Part shown: one piece after another, positions 25,851 to 39,745 of the stretch
How the letters are laid out: each line of letters begins with the position of its first letter
Numbering within the stretch: the first letter of the stretch is position 1
NCBI RefSeq assembly: GCF_036417845.1
Contig: NC_089982.1
Location: 68,337,684 to 68,401,683, forward strand
Reading direction: 5' to 3'
Origin: Apteryx mantelli
Lineage: Eukaryota; Chordata; Aves; Apterygiformes; Apterygidae
DNA: 64,000 nt
Made by a program: the position numbers and the translations under genes
Notes under the pieces: model-generated
Told to the model about the DNA's origin: nothing
What the model saw: the letters and a program-made list of their open reading frames with translations, nothing else
The model's database searches: none

Positions 25851-27560
25851 ATTTTCAGAGAGTGGAGAGTCTCCTTCTGTGTTTGAAGACTAAGTTTGTG
25901 GCTAGAGGTAAGGTTCTAGAGAACAAGGTCTGAAGAGCTAATGTAAAGGTAATGTAAATTCACTTTAATAGTTATTAAAGTCTGAAGAGCTAATGTAAAG
26001 GTAATTTAAATTCATTTTAATAGTTATTAAAGTGAATTTAATTATTTCACATAGGCTGGCAGAGCTATATTTGGGAAATGATACCTGCACCTGTGTTCTG
26101 GCTTCCCCTTAATTTTCTGGTAGTCCTGGGTTTCCTACCCATCTGGAAGCTATTATTTAGGTTTGCAGTTGGGTTTAAAGTTCTGGAGACCAGGGGTTAT
26201 GATCTTAATAGGAGTTTAGTTAGGCTAGATGTGTAAGTAGAGGGCTGTTAGAGGATTATATGGAAGCTTTGCTGTCAATTTTCAAAGTGTTCAGAGGACT
26301 TTTCCTATGGGTAAGTCCAGTTACCGTTAAGGGTTCTGTTTTCAGAGAATGTGACTTATTGTAGCAATTCTGTTACAAAACTTTGCCAAATGTGGACTAA
26401 AACTAGCTTACCTGAACAGTTTCTTCTCTCATTACATGGACTTCCTGAGAACCTTGCCCACCTGGAAAGACAGGGTTCAGATTAAGCTTGATATCGAAAC
26501 TTTCCACAAATAAGGTTCCAGAGTTGGGCTAACAGGATCTGTTCAACTAAATTCAGCCAGGTACACAGTGATGACTTTGTTGCTATGAGAAGCTTCCTCT
26601 GAAATTTCAAGGTGTCCTTGCTTACCTGTAACAGTAGGTGTAGGGCTCGGGTTAGGCTGTATTCTGGAGCCCAGTCCTATCAGACCTGACAACTGATATA
26701 AGCACTTTATCTATCTTCATTTTTCAGACAGCCCTTAGTACCTTCCTCATATGGAAAGCTATTAAAGCGCACTTGGAAGAATAAAGGTTTTGGTGAGGAA
26801 AGTCTAGAGAACCTGTTCAACTGCTGATTTCAGCTGGTTCTCTCTTGGCAAACCAGAAACTGTTATCACTCAGTGTCGAAGTTTTTTCCTCCATTTTTGG
26901 TACTGTGTTTGCTGCCTGAGTGGAAGGCTAATGCTGAGGTTCAGGTTTGGGTTACAGCTACAGGAAGAAGGTCTGGCAAAGCTGTTTCAGTTCTTGAACT
27001 CAGACAGCCCCAAAGAACTAAGTAGGGTACTGTTATTATTTTATGTGAATGTTTTTCCTCATTTAGGAATGCTGTTGGTTACCTACTCTATGTACCAGGC
27101 TAGAGTTTGGGTTAAGGCTTCATCTTACCATGCCTGCAGAGGCAGCACTACAGACGTAAGTCTTGAAATGCTGCCATTTTATTCACACTGCTTCTCTCCA
27201 GTTTTCAAGCAATACTTAGTGTCTTTCATATGGGGGAGATGTTATGTAGGGTCAGGCTAGTTTGCAGCACTCAGAGATGAACTTACAGGTGCTGTCAGCG
27301 TTACTGAGTTTTCTAGCACTCCTGAGTAATTTTTCTTCACACAGAGGTTATGTATGTTTGAGGTTATACTTATGGAATAAATTCAGATCACTATTTTTCA
27401 AAAATCTTAAATTGTGCAGTCCCACTATGGCAGAACAAGACAGGGTGCATATGGGTTCAAATGCCACCTTCTGAATTTTTAACCAAATTTGAGCTGAAAA
27501 TATCTATTTGAGAGGGTTACAGTTCAGGTTTGTTGCCAAATCTAAATCTGAACTCAGTGA
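25850..27560. repeat. Putative decayed tandem array, unit roughly 135-165 bp
   Basis: Similar phrases recur in order. A TTCCTC-CATATGGAAAGCT-like phrase appears near 26,131, 26,301, 26,451, 26,741, 26,884, 27,052 and 27,222. An AAGGTTCTRGAGA-like phrase appears near 25,910, 26,177, 26,512, 26,783, 26,936 and 27,101. CTGTTCAACT appears at both 26,539 and 26,813. Most spacings are about 135-170 bases or twice that. Copies are strongly diverged, so this is recognition by eye of a degraded minisatellite or satellite rather than an alignment. The open frame at 26,931-27,260 falls inside it and is not taken as a gene. Confidence 0.4.
25928..26031. repeat. 52-bp direct tandem duplication
   Basis: Two adjacent copies, 25,928-25,979 and 25,980-26,031, differ at only two positions (G to T and C to T). 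Each begins GTCTGAAGAGCTAATG and ends in TTATTAAA. This is a much younger event than the diverged array it lies in. Confidence 0.95.
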
Positions 27561-27620
27561 AGCTACATGCTGAAATAAAACTGTAGCTACTATTGATCAA
27601 TAGAGGAGAAATTTCTGTTG

Positions 27621-27638
27621 TTTTTTTTTTTTTTTTTT
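27621..27638. repeat. Poly-T run of 18
   Basis: An uninterrupted 18-T homopolymer. It could be the tail of a retrotransposed sequence on the minus strand, but I recognise no element beside it. Confidence 0.9.
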
Positions 27639-28228
27639 CCTTCATGATAAAGAGATGGATCAAGATAGAGTTTCAGTTGTGGATTCTGAGTCTCCAAGAG
27701 TCTAACCAGAAAACATCACAAAGGAATCCACAGAAACAAATAACACCAACTGAAAAGCCTAAGTAGAGTAATCCGGGGCCTGAGAACGTAATGCATTAGC
27801 TAAAACAAGATGCTTTGAAGAGTGAGTTCAGATCAGTGGCTGATTGGGAACTCTTAATATGTGTCTTGGACCATCAGCCCTGTACACTGTCCTCCAGAAA
27901 GAAGCAGTTTTAAAGCACTGTATATTCTCTAGTTATGCTGTTCATTGACAGAAATTAAGTATTAGCAGTCGGATGCTGTCTCTCTTTTTTAAAAGTCTTC
28001 TTTCTCTAATATTTAACCTACCTGTTTTACTACTGAAGACTTGTCATAGCTACAAGCTGCAAACTACACTTCTCATTAGTACACCCCAGGGTGCTAGTGA
28101 GACCATCACCTTATATAATTAGTCTTCTCTCACTGTGGATTAAGCCATTTTGTTTGTGCCACAGGATAAGAGCATACACACATGCAGTTACTGTGGAGCC
28201 CCTAACCAAAAAAAACCAGGCAAATGTC

Positions 28229-28420
28229 TGTGCCAGGTTAGATCAACAGTCTGTATAGTCTAGTATCCTGTCTCTGACACTGGCCAATCCAATGCTGTCT
28301 AAGAAAGAGTATAAAAACAGAACAAGTTCGTAGTGATGTTTCCCAGAATACTCTCTCAGCTCCAAAAATTTGTGATTCAGTGGTTTTCTGTGCCAGAAGC
28401 ATTGTCTTTGAATTCAAATG
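28229..28420. mobile_element. Ancient amniote interspersed repeat fragment
   Basis: The stretch reads as a diverged copy of a repeat I know from reptile and bird genomes. It has the sequence of phrases GATCAACAGTCTGTATAGTC, AGTATCCTGTCTCTGACACTGGCCA, ACTCTCTCAGCTCCA-AATTTGTGATTCAG and GTGCCAGAAGCATTGTCTTTGAAT in the same order as that family. I cannot assign the family name or its orientation with confidence. Both ends fade into unique sequence, so it is a truncated fossil. Confidence 0.55.
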
Positions 28421-31400
28421 TGCTGTACAGTATATATGTCCTTACCTCTCCCTAACTAGAAGCAAAAGTTCAGCTCCTACACTTAAGAATACTTATGGTT
28501 TCTTCAGTGGTAGTATTGTTGGATCTCAAATCAGTTTGAGAGGAAAAAGAAAGAAGTTTAAGGTGCTTTCAAAAAAGCAGAATTATAGCGCTTCAAATGA
28601 ATTGAATGTTATGATCTAGTGCAGTTGATAATCAGCTTATGAAACAAGAATGAAATACCCTGATACAACTGTTCCTGGAAAAACACACAGCCTCACAGTG
28701 AAAAGATTGTTTGGCAGGTAGCTCTGTAGTAAGTCCTAAAGCAACAGAAGTCACCTTGAGAGCAGATGGAATACAATCAAAGATTAATGGCAAATTTATG
28801 ATCCTTTTAAGAACAGGAGCCAAACAAAGTCAAATTGAATCATAAATTTAGAGCTATATAGGATCAGAACATGTAAAAGTAGACATTATTGGTAAAATCA
28901 ATTTAGCTACACAACTAAGAACAGAAAGCACTCTGAAAGGCTGCAGAATAGATTCTGGGCCAGTTGTGCTAATCTCCCTAAGCAATTAAAAAGGAGGAGG
29001 AGGGGAACGGAAATGGAACAGAGCAAATGCTGGAGGCTTTTTAAGTTTGAAAAAAGACTTTTCTATCTATGAGCTTTGGGAATTCCAGGTAGGATATGGA
29101 ACAACACTGTGTCCTTCTGTCATAGCACAATAATTTTGCATCCACTGTGTAGCTCTAAATGCATATTTTGCAGTTTGAGAGACAGATTGTTAAAGTCTAG
29201 GCTCTTCTAATCCTGATGCTCTTGAAAAAAGATAGCTATTTATTTGCCTTCTCAAGTTTGATTGAAAGAAAGCTGTAAAATAAATTTATCTAGAAAATCC
29301 TGATGTCTGAGATGTGATGTGTATTCATGAATATTTATTATAGACTACATTAGCAGTAAAGCTATATTACCTTCAAGCAGGCAAGCCAAAATGATGCCAA
29401 TTTCTCTGTGCTATGAAGTTCCTTTAACTTCTAGCTAAACCCAGAAATTTCAGACTTGACTGATTTTTCACATTACCTTGCATATTTAACACTGTTGTTA
29501 TTGTTTACAGGCTCCCCACTGCCTAAAACAACAGGGGAGAAGAAAGTGAAACAGGAAATTAAGCACTAGCATAGTGTTTCATCAATTTTACTTAGGTGTT
29601 GCCTTTCAGCACCAAGTATTGCTTGAGAAATAAGAAATGAAATTAATCCAGAAAATAAATTAAAGTATCATAGCTGCAGCAGGAAGACTGAATTGAACAA
29701 ATATATTCATTTTTTATAATTAAATCTCATAGTAGTAAAATTAAGTAAGGCTTTTTGGATCAGATTCTGTACTAGTCAGTGCAGTAAAAAACTGTCTTCA
29801 GAGGAGCTTTTGCTGATTTTTACCAGCTGAGATCCCAGTGACAAGTATTTCTGATCTTTTCTAGAAATCTGTCTTTTATTGATGAGGTGCTTGGCATATA
29901 GTGCAAAACAGAACTGAATAATGTATCGTTCTAAAATTTTCTTTAAGGATGCAGATAAAACTAAAAAAAAATTATTTCTACATTAGCCACCCAAAGATGA
30001 CAAAATTTTAAAAGTCAATAAAATCTAAATTAGAAGTCTTTAAAAACTTCCCTTGAAATTAAGGTGTACCCAATGTGATACTGTAGGTGTATCACATGCT
30101 ACTAAGAAAAAAAAAAGTATATTCTGCATGATAAAGAGCACAAATATAACTGAGTATGTAGCTATGACTTAGCCCGAACAGACATTAGTGATACCACAGT
30201 AGAAGTACAGGGAAGATTTTTTCCATGTCAGTTGTCTTTGTTTAGCACAAGAAGATTCACTTTTTTCACAGATATATTCAGTGTGTCTCTCGCAGAAGTG
30301 CAGCACAACAGAGCTGTAGAACAAGAACTAGGATTAACGATAGAGCCCTCAAACCTCGCGTACAGATCCTGAGTGCTGCACAATGACTCCTACGCCACGC
30401 TCCCTCACAAGTAGGGCTGTATCTCATACGTTTATGCAGCTTGGTACTGTGGCTTGTCTCCTGCTCTGTAAGGGCAGGTTGCCAGACATAGCTAGTCTGC
30501 AAGTCACAAGCGGGTGAGGAAAGGAAAGCGGAAAGACAACCCTTGCTGTAGTCACTATGCCCAGGATGTGATGGGGCACAGCATTGTCTCATGAGCTGAA
30601 AAGATGATGTATGTAAAGTCTTTCTTTAATCTATACCATGAAAAGCAAGTGTTGCCAGCATTGTCTTCATCCACTTTTATGTGGTTATGGTATTAGGATG
30701 TAGATATTTCTTTCTTGTTTAGTAATAGTGCAGTCTTCTCAACTTCTAAATAAACAGAAAAGTAATTTAGCATGTTTCCATATATGAGCATCATCCTAAC
30801 TCTGACACCTACCTTGTTCCCTATACTCTTCCCATGGACAGTTCATCTAAAATGTATGTCAAGAATGAACTAAGGTCAAAAAACATCAGAGGAAGAAATG
30901 CATTTTCATCTAATATTTCAAGTGTCATGTCGATTGAGCTTTGTTTTGTGTTTTTACTACATTGGTCTATAATTCATAGTGTTATATTCATTGCAGTAGC
31001 ATCAAGAGACCACAGCTGAGAACAAGACTATCTTATTATTGTATTTAGTTATTGCATGATAAGAGAGGACTCTACAATCTAGAGCCCTAATTCTACAAGT
31101 GAACATTTTACTTTCAATGAGAATTCTGTTGAAATCAATAGGACTTTACATAGAAGTGCTGTCTTTGCAGAAACAGCATCAGGATCAGAGCTGAAGTGAC
31201 AGCAAGCTGGAAATGAGCAGCAATGAGCTGGAAAGAAAGAACATGAAGGTAACAGTGACAAAAATATGCCTAAATTAGACTGATGTTATACATACTAAGA
31301 TACATTTGAGTCATTACTCTCTTTATCTGAAAGCTGTCGATTCACAAAAGAATACCTGCAACTATTTCATAGAGGTTATACATCAACACATAGCTGTGGC

Positions 31401-34400
31401 TCTCTGTTTTGCCCCTGATTCAGTAATTTGACTCCCTCTGAAATCATGCATCTCCTTGCATTTTACAGATACGTCAATATAAACATGATTGTTATAGCCA
31501 CTGAAAGGCTATAGCTAATAGAGGTTTAGAAGTCCGCAAGTTAAGCTACAGTAACTGTGTATAATTGAGCCTAAAGTGAAATTCAAGACTTGGATTTCTA
31601 TGCTGTTTGTAGAGATAGATCCAGACAAGCAAGAGCAGAATCTGGAATCCTTTCATAAAGATATGTATCTACACCTATTCTTATGAGGCCTGAGGAAGGT
31701 TAACTCCTTTTTTCAAAATGTCATAGGAGAAGATGACCCTTTCAATGAATGCATAGCAGGTAAAGCATGTGCCCAGGAAGCAGGAGGATTGGTTTTAGTC
31801 TCCTCCTTGCCTGAGAGGAACTCAACCCACGTCTCCTGAGGATGTTCTGACCATCAAGCAGTATGACTTGCCAGTGGCTTAGGAGGATTCACGGGAAATC
31901 ATGAGGTCTGGTCAACCTATAAAACAGCTTAGTGGGAAACTCCCCACTCCTATCACTGCGGTCAAGGTAACCTACACCAAGAAGGCAAGAGGCATGGGGT
32001 TCAAAGCAGTAGGTGTCCCTATACAGTTGCTGTTAAGATATTTATCTGCAAAACGAGAGTCCAGGATTTCATTCCATACTCTCAGAACTGCTTATACATT
32101 TATATTACCAATCATGAGATAAAAGTGGAAATACTTTTAAGTTATAATTATCATTATTACATAAGTGTAGAGCCAGGTACCATCTCCTGGAAAACAGGGA
32201 TAGCAAATACTTGCAGTTCATCCAAGCACTTCAAATAACCACACATTTTTTACCTTGTCTTTCACATTAACAATCTTCAGTTGCATTTATGAGTTGAGCT
32301 GAAAATAAGTCACCACATAAAATAAAAGTAGAAAACTGGTGTATTGGATAAGAAAGAATAAACACATGGAGGAAAAACAGATGTTTTTATGTAGATAATA
32401 GAACCCCACCCAAGGCAGAAACTGCTAGGATATCAAAAAAAAATCTATTCACAGCGCTTCCTATAATAATTTGGATTTAATAGCTTTTGTAATCTGCTTC
32501 AAATTTTGTCTCTTAATTAGTGTTCAAATGAGTGATTTTTCTAGAGACTGATAAGAACTCCAGCTTTCAAAATACAACTCTCATTATTAAAGAGAATGTA
32601 TAATTTTCTATTGTAAAGAATTACATTAAAAGAGTACAGAAGCACTATTTTTGTGCAATTTAACCATAAAAAATTCCTAACTGCACAGATTATGGAAGAG
32701 AATAAAACAGGAGCATGAAAATTACTGTGATCCTAACTCAAATTAGATTTTATCAGATACTGTTTCAACGCACTGAATATATGTTACTCAGGAAAAGTAT
32801 TCAAAAGTAGGAATTAAACAGAAGGAATTAAAATTCCCTGGAACAAGAAAACTGGTAATATGGGCAATTTCACTTTAATCCATTTCTTCTACTGTTTTAA
32901 CAAAGCTATTAGCTATCAGAAAGCTCTTACTTTTATGACAGTAGCCCAGTAGCTTCCTCTGATAACATTTTCCCAGGTGCTGTTTTTTTATTTGCATTTT
33001 GCTTTTAACTTTTAAGGAAAAAAACCATGATTGATTTGAGTGAATGTTAAGAATATCTGTCAATGAAAATGTTTGTGTACTTTGAAAGTAGACAATACTC
33101 ATCTTGAGTTTTCACATATGAACAGTTCTGTTGCTTTAGCACAAACAAGTTTATTTTGACAAACAAAGGCCTTTTATTTGCAGCCCCCTGTGCATATTGA
33201 ATTTTAACATAAAAGACTTCCAACTGTGGTCTGTAGAGCTCCAGGCTTCAGCAAATCTGTAATAGGTTCTACTGCTCCTAGTTACAGTGCAGTGCCATGT
33301 CTCCTCCTGACATGCCAAATGCCTTTCCAGGCTAGTGAGAAAAATCATTTGACATAACTAATTTTTTTCCAAATACATTTTAGATACACTTGCCTACGTC
33401 TTCTTTCCTAAAAATACTCTTCAAACTTGCACTGATTTAATATTTCTGAATAAAAGCCATCAGATGTACATTTTGTCACTTGTAAGTTTATTCATGTTCC
33501 TGAAGTATTATGACTTAAAGAGGTGTATCCTGTGCGCTACTTATGTGACTAAGGAAATTAATTTGCACCCTCATTCTGTGTGTATTTTTCTCCTGTGTTA
33601 AGAGTGGCTGGACTCTCTGCCTGTTTGGAGGACAATGTTCCATGCCCGGCCAGCGTTTCTTTAAGGAACAATATTACACAGACCTAACAGTCTCTGGAAG
33701 TAGTAAAATTTGAATTTTCTTTAGAAAGTTAGCACAATGTCTTATTTACTCTAAAAGTACCTTTTTCTTTTCTTCCATAATATTCTTTCAGGTTTTGCCC
33801 CATTGGTATATTATTAGAAAATTATGAATATTCAAGAACTTTGAGTTTAACATTTTAGTCTTTCCTATATTTAATGTACATATTAATGTGAAACAGTTCA
33901 AACGTTATCTTTTATCACAAGTGCTGCTAATAATTTGTCAATGGAGTGTTTCAATACATGCAAAACATCACCAGTCCAATTACTAAAGCTATAGTTCTGA
34001 AGTAGACAGACCATCATAAAGCCCAAAGGAGTCATTTAAAGTTATTTAAGAAGCACCAACAAAATGTGCATAAAGTGAGAGAGCTGAACAAGAGGAGGTG
34101 TATATTTTTAGTTAACTTGTGTGGCAGCACTCCGAAGCTATTCATGAAGAAAATAACTTTTGACACTTGGTAACTCTGCATTGATTTCCTTAGTGGCATC
34201 CAAATTCTGAAAAGTAATACACTTCCAGTATTTCAGACTATTCTATCAGTTGTATATCAACTCGAATAGTTACAAGTTGAAACAAATATTACATATTTTC
34301 AGTCAATATTATATATCATAATGCAGCTGTGTGAAGACAGGCTAGAAAGTTGGCAGATAATACCAATTTGCCTCCTTTTGCGTGAGAGAAAAGTACTACA

Positions 34401-36454
34401 TCTGCCAAGATGTCAGAAGCACTTTTCTGTCTCTCACATGGATAAAAATTGAGCCCCGCTGGTTTAGGAGATGCTGATCTTTGCAGGGTGATTGAAATAC
34501 ACTGGTAGCAGCTGCTGCAAGCTGCGCTTTCATGCTGCTAGGCTGAGGGATTTTTGTTTTTTTCCTGAAGACTTCTTTCAGTACCTTACTCCTCTTAAGT
34601 TTCTATTCTTCTCCACTTAAGATTTGTAAATTAATGAAAAAAATATTTTTTTCAGGCTTATTTAGTTTTTACTGAGTCAATCAACTTGTTTGTGCTCATT
34701 TCTTTAGTTTAGGTAACTGAATTTTTGCTTATCAGATGAATTATCTCTGCTGCCTTGTACTGAGAGTGTACTTTGCCAGCTACTTTAATGCAGTTGGTAC
34801 TTACATTGTTTTCTGTGTTCTTTCCACAGTGTAGTTCTGTTTCCCCTTGTCTTTGTCTCTCAGCCTGTTGGTCACCCTCTCATCTCATCCCCTAACCTGA
34901 ATTTGGAAAGGGTTGAAACTTCCTGTCTTACTGATTAGCACTCAGGTGGCTAGCTCACCAGAAATAGAATGGATTTGAATAATGAAGGGATCACTTCAAG
35001 AAATAGTATAAACTAACTCTTCCATCATGGTGACTGCATTGAGCCAGGGTTTCCATTTCTGTCTAACCAGAGGGGCAGGACTTCATCTTCCCTAATTACA
35101 TTCTGACTGGGGATGTTGGGATCTCTGACTCCAGGGCAACAGCAGCCTTTGAAAGCAGTACTGAAAAATGAGTAGCAAGTATTTGTTCTCTTTTCTGAAA
35201 TACAAAAGGTAATAAGTGCCTATTTAAGTGCAGTCTTACTTGTTCACAGATGTTTCCATGCCTTCTTTTCGCAGACTGAAATTTTAAATAAGTGTTAAAG
35301 GAAAGACATTTTTTGGTTGTTACTAATTTGGAGAGGGAAGCCCTTGATTAATCACATACAAGACGATATATATAGGGAATGCTCCCTGCACATATACAGG
35401 GAATGGTCTCAGTATGGTTTTCAGGTTCTGCTCAGTTTTTTGAAACACTGGAATCAGTTTGAAGTAGGTGTACCCAGAAGCCCTGACAAGCACACATCCT
35501 TGTAGGCTGTCTTAAAAGCTACCGTGAACTAAATGGTCTTTTTACACTTAATTTCTATAGCACTTCATTAACTATTCAATCCAGTCAACTAGTCTGTTGA
35601 TGAACAGATGCCAGTAGCAGGAGTGTGCTTCTGCAATCCACTGCTGATTGCTTGCTAGTTAATTAACTAACTTTATTTTACAATCAGTACTCTTCTTTGA
35701 GTAGTAAAACCATTATGCAGAATTACCTAATGGCACATCAAGTTTGTGCATTTAAATATACATACATTTAATTGGACTTAATTAATTATTTTCCTGTTTT
35801 ATCACATTAGTTTTTTTACTGTTATTGTTAACTTCATCGATATCAATATCAAGAGATAAAGTTCTTTTCCACTCAGTTATGCTGCTAATATTGTTAGGTA
35901 GTTTCTAATTACCAGCTTATTGCCTTAATGATAGTTCACTATTTTATACCGTTTCAGAATATTTTTTATGTCTCCAAAGGAGTTAGAGATGGTCAGTTAT
36001 CTTAAGAATTCTTACTGTCAGTGATGTATATGATCCATGTCAAATGGTTCTCCTTGTCCTAGCTAATATTCCATCAGCCTGGTCTTTTCAAGATCTTTTA
36101 GATTCTTTTTCTCTGTAGACTGCTATTTTCTCAAAATGGCTTATCCACGACTACACAGCTACACAGTATGCAGCTAGTTTATGCATGCTTACTGTGCATA
36201 CATGTATTTTATACATCAGTAATATCTCTTTCCATACTGCACTGTTTATTGTTTAGTGTAATGTACAAGGACTGGCATTAAACAATCTATTAAGCAATGA
36301 AAATATTTAAATAAGTTCATTCAACTGATGAATCTTTCCTCTTATTCTTTTCTAAGATCCCACTTCATCCACTCCTGTTTGCTGAAAAAGCTTGTCCAAG
36401 AACTGCCTCATTTTTCACTATTATCATTGTTAGGAGTTTCAGTATTTTAGACTG

Positions 36455-36535
36455 CATATATATATTTACATATAAATATAAATATACATATATATCAGTC
36501 AGTCAATCATATATCAATCATAATCATATATATGG
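36455..36535. repeat. AT-rich low-complexity tract with TCAATCATA units
   Basis: TATATA stretches alternate with CAGTCAGTCAATCATATATC-like units. This is simple-sequence DNA with no coding or element signature. Confidence 0.7.
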
Positions 36536-39500
36536 AGAGTCATTCATCAATGCTGACCCAAAACACTCCAGTCCTCAGGACAGAGCAACACTGCACTTAT
36601 CATGTGGCTCATTGTACCCATGATGTTACTTTTCTGCTGCAAAACAACAGAAATATATATTTCAAATTAATAAGAATCATTAAATAAAACTTACATAATT
36701 ATCCTTGGAGTTTTGTAAGTCTTATTAATCCTTTCTAAGCTCCTTGGATGCCTGCTGAAAGGACTACAACTGAAATGGAAACTCGAGTTTGAGCTTGGTC
36801 TTGTGAAAGATGTCCACCTGAGTCTACTAATTGACATTCTAATTAGAAAAGCTTAGACCCTTAAATTAATCATAAGCCAGAACTACACAACTTACCCCAA
36901 AACAAATCAAGGAGAAGCCTTATAAACTGAAAAAGGAAAAAAGAAGAGTGACTCTATTGTTTAGGGAGCCCTAGCTAAAACCCACTTACCCTGAAAAAAA
37001 AATAGTTGCGACTATCCACAATGACGAGTGCTAAAGAAAACTGAAATAAGCTCGAGGAACTACCTCAAACTTAACTGGGATTGCAGGTCAAATGTGCGGG
37101 TGGAGAGAACTCTGCTCCATTCATAAATGGAAGAAAAATATTAAGATTTTGTTTAACACTGTACTGCTATAGCAATTTAGGACATACAGCATTGGCAATA
37201 CTGCACACTTTAATTACTAGGTTTCACTATATGTACTTATCAAGATATTCTTATTCCCCAGTAATGTATCATTGATGTCTTGTGCATTTGCCAAGATTTA
37301 TGTGATCTATTTTTGCTGTGAACATATGGATAAAGCATGGACCTTGGAGTAAATTGCACTGTGGCAGGTACATACCACTAGGTAAGCCGCCACTTTGAAA
37401 ATACTTTCCAATAGCATCTTTATTTTACCTTCAAGGGAAAGCAACCCTCATATTGAATTCAATGAAGATCAAACTGTATGTAAAGCATATGCACAAATTA
37501 AAAATATCCAGATTCTAAGTTACACAAGGAAAGAGAAAAAGATGTTTTAAGCATATGGTGTTACCGTGCACTTGAGATAAAGAGGTAGGAGGTTTTAATG
37601 ACAGTTTTCAGAGAGACTATTGGTACTATAGTTCCAATAATAACAATCATTAGGAATGAAGCAGTGTCTTATGATTCTTCATCTAGGTTTCAGCAAAAGC
37701 AGCAGAGCAATTTAACTTTGACAACTGACCTAAAATATTACCAAAAGAGAGTTCTGGTAAATTAAATGATCTTATACTATATGCCTTCATATTATTTATG
37801 CTTTAGAAAGTCACATTATCTCTTCCATGACATCATATCAAAGATACTGTTGGCATTGCCAAGAACTCTTCTCCCCTGAAGTCCTCTGAAAATTGAAGTT
37901 ACAACTCAGTCGTAAATTGTTACAGCTAAGGCAACTATAGCAATATAGATCTGGAAATATAGTTGTAAAAAGATTCACTGATAATTTCTTTTTTTCAGAA
38001 ATTCGTAATAATGATCCTTATAATGTAATGAAAACTGTATAGAAATAATCTAACCCAATTTTAAATTTTGTATTTTGAGCTTTTTAGAGTTAATAGAGAT
38101 TGGCAGCACTGAAATATAAAGTAACTGAGATGTAGAGCATTGAGGCTGCAAAAATATTTAGTGTATTTAATTGTGGGGTCTTTGGCCATGTTCTGGTGTC
38201 ACAACTCTCATTCATAGAAAAGCCTGTAATACTTTGATATTTGTGGTAAGGTACAACTTTTTTTGACAAGGTCTTTGTTTTTTAAGTAAAATAAAAGTGA
38301 GTACTTTGAAACTGTTTATACTAAGGTTATAATGCTTCCTCTGGGGTGACCATCACCAAACTTACAAGCATGGGTAGAATGGAAATTTATACATAAAATC
38401 ATATCTCATATTTTTTCCCCATATCAGTGTGTTGTGGTTGTTTGTTACAGTTCTTCATCTGTTGGCATAGCCACAGAGTTGCAATATTCTTCAGTGTTTA
38501 TGAATAAAAGAGAGATATGACTTCTCTTCCATCATCATTCCCCTTTCCGTTTTGGTTAAGAGCACTACTTCTGCTTTAGAACTCCCCCCCATTAAAAACC
38601 TGAGGGTTTTTTTGTTTTCTTTGTGATACACACCTTCACAGCACAGATGAACCTGTGGGTTCACCCTTCCAGCTGCTTGACACAGTCATCCTCAGATGTC
38701 TCTCCTCTCCTGACTGTCAGCTAAGACAGCGCATTCCTGCTGGGCTTTTCAGCTGAGCAGCAGAGCAGCCTCACCCTTTTGTGACTCAGCCAAAGGTGAA
38801 GTACTTCATCTCAGTTTTGTTTTTCTTTCAAAAATACATAGCACAAGAGATGTTTCTTTTCTGTGTTATTACTTTAAGCCATGCAGAAGAATACTAGCTA
38901 GTAGAAGACTGACAAGAAGATTGTAACTTTGGTCTGTCAAATAGTACCGTCATTACACACCCATGCAGTTTTTGTTAATTCTGCTACATTGGCTATTAGA
39001 CTTCAAACTCTTTATTCCGCAGAAAGCAGTTAGAGAAGTGAGAGAGAATGGGGATAGGGATTGGAGGGATGGAAGACTTGGAACAAAATTCTTCTGTTCT
39101 TAAGAGGTTCTAGATATAAAACCAGTTTTTCAAATGTGAATGTCTGGAGTATGTAACCTAAAAATAGTTGACATCAGAAAAAGGAAGCATTTTCATAACA
39201 AGTACATCAGTCCTCACCCAAGAAAGTTTGCAGCTTGCAATGTGCGATGAAGCATTAAGATATCTTGCTGAAAATAAGATAGAAGCAACACAATCTCTTT
39301 ACCTATTACATTTTGTCCTTCTAGTTCAATAAGCAATGCTTTCTTAGTAAAGCTAATAACAGGCTTCTTGATTCATCTACACATATTGTAGCTGATGCAG
39401 AACTTCCAAATAAAAATACTTATTTTCTAAAATAATTCCAATTTCATGTTAAGTAACTATAGGTTTCTCAAAATGAATATGCTAGTATGGATTGTTTCCC

Positions 39501-39709
39501 ACCAGTGGAGTAAATGGTCTAATGTATTTTTATTGGAGTGATGGGTTAGAAACAGAAGAAGGTAATTTTGCAGTAGAAAGAACAAAGTTCAGTTTATTAA
39601 GTTACTTTATTAAGTGTAGGATAGCTCTGAAGTTAAGTCGTTGTAAGTAGGTCTTGCTGGACTAATTGAGGGATCAATCCTAAGAGAGTTAGAAGCTGCT
39701 TTCAAAGCC

Positions 39710-39745
39710 TCCCTGAAGTCACTGTAATCCCTGAAGTCACTGTAA
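39710..39745. repeat. 18-bp perfect tandem duplication
   Basis: TCCCTGAAGTCACTGTAA occurs twice in immediate succession at 39,710-39,727 and 39,728-39,745. Confidence 0.95.

Noticed and set aside
26640-26660. TTAGGG-like strings (GTAGGGCTCGGGTTAGGCT)
   Set aside because: Considered as interstitial telomere sequence; there are no consecutive TTAGGG units, and the strings fit the local diverged array better.
26931-27260. 109-codon ORF
   Set aside because: Falls within the putative decayed tandem array; the peptide is not recognisable and has no plausible exon context.
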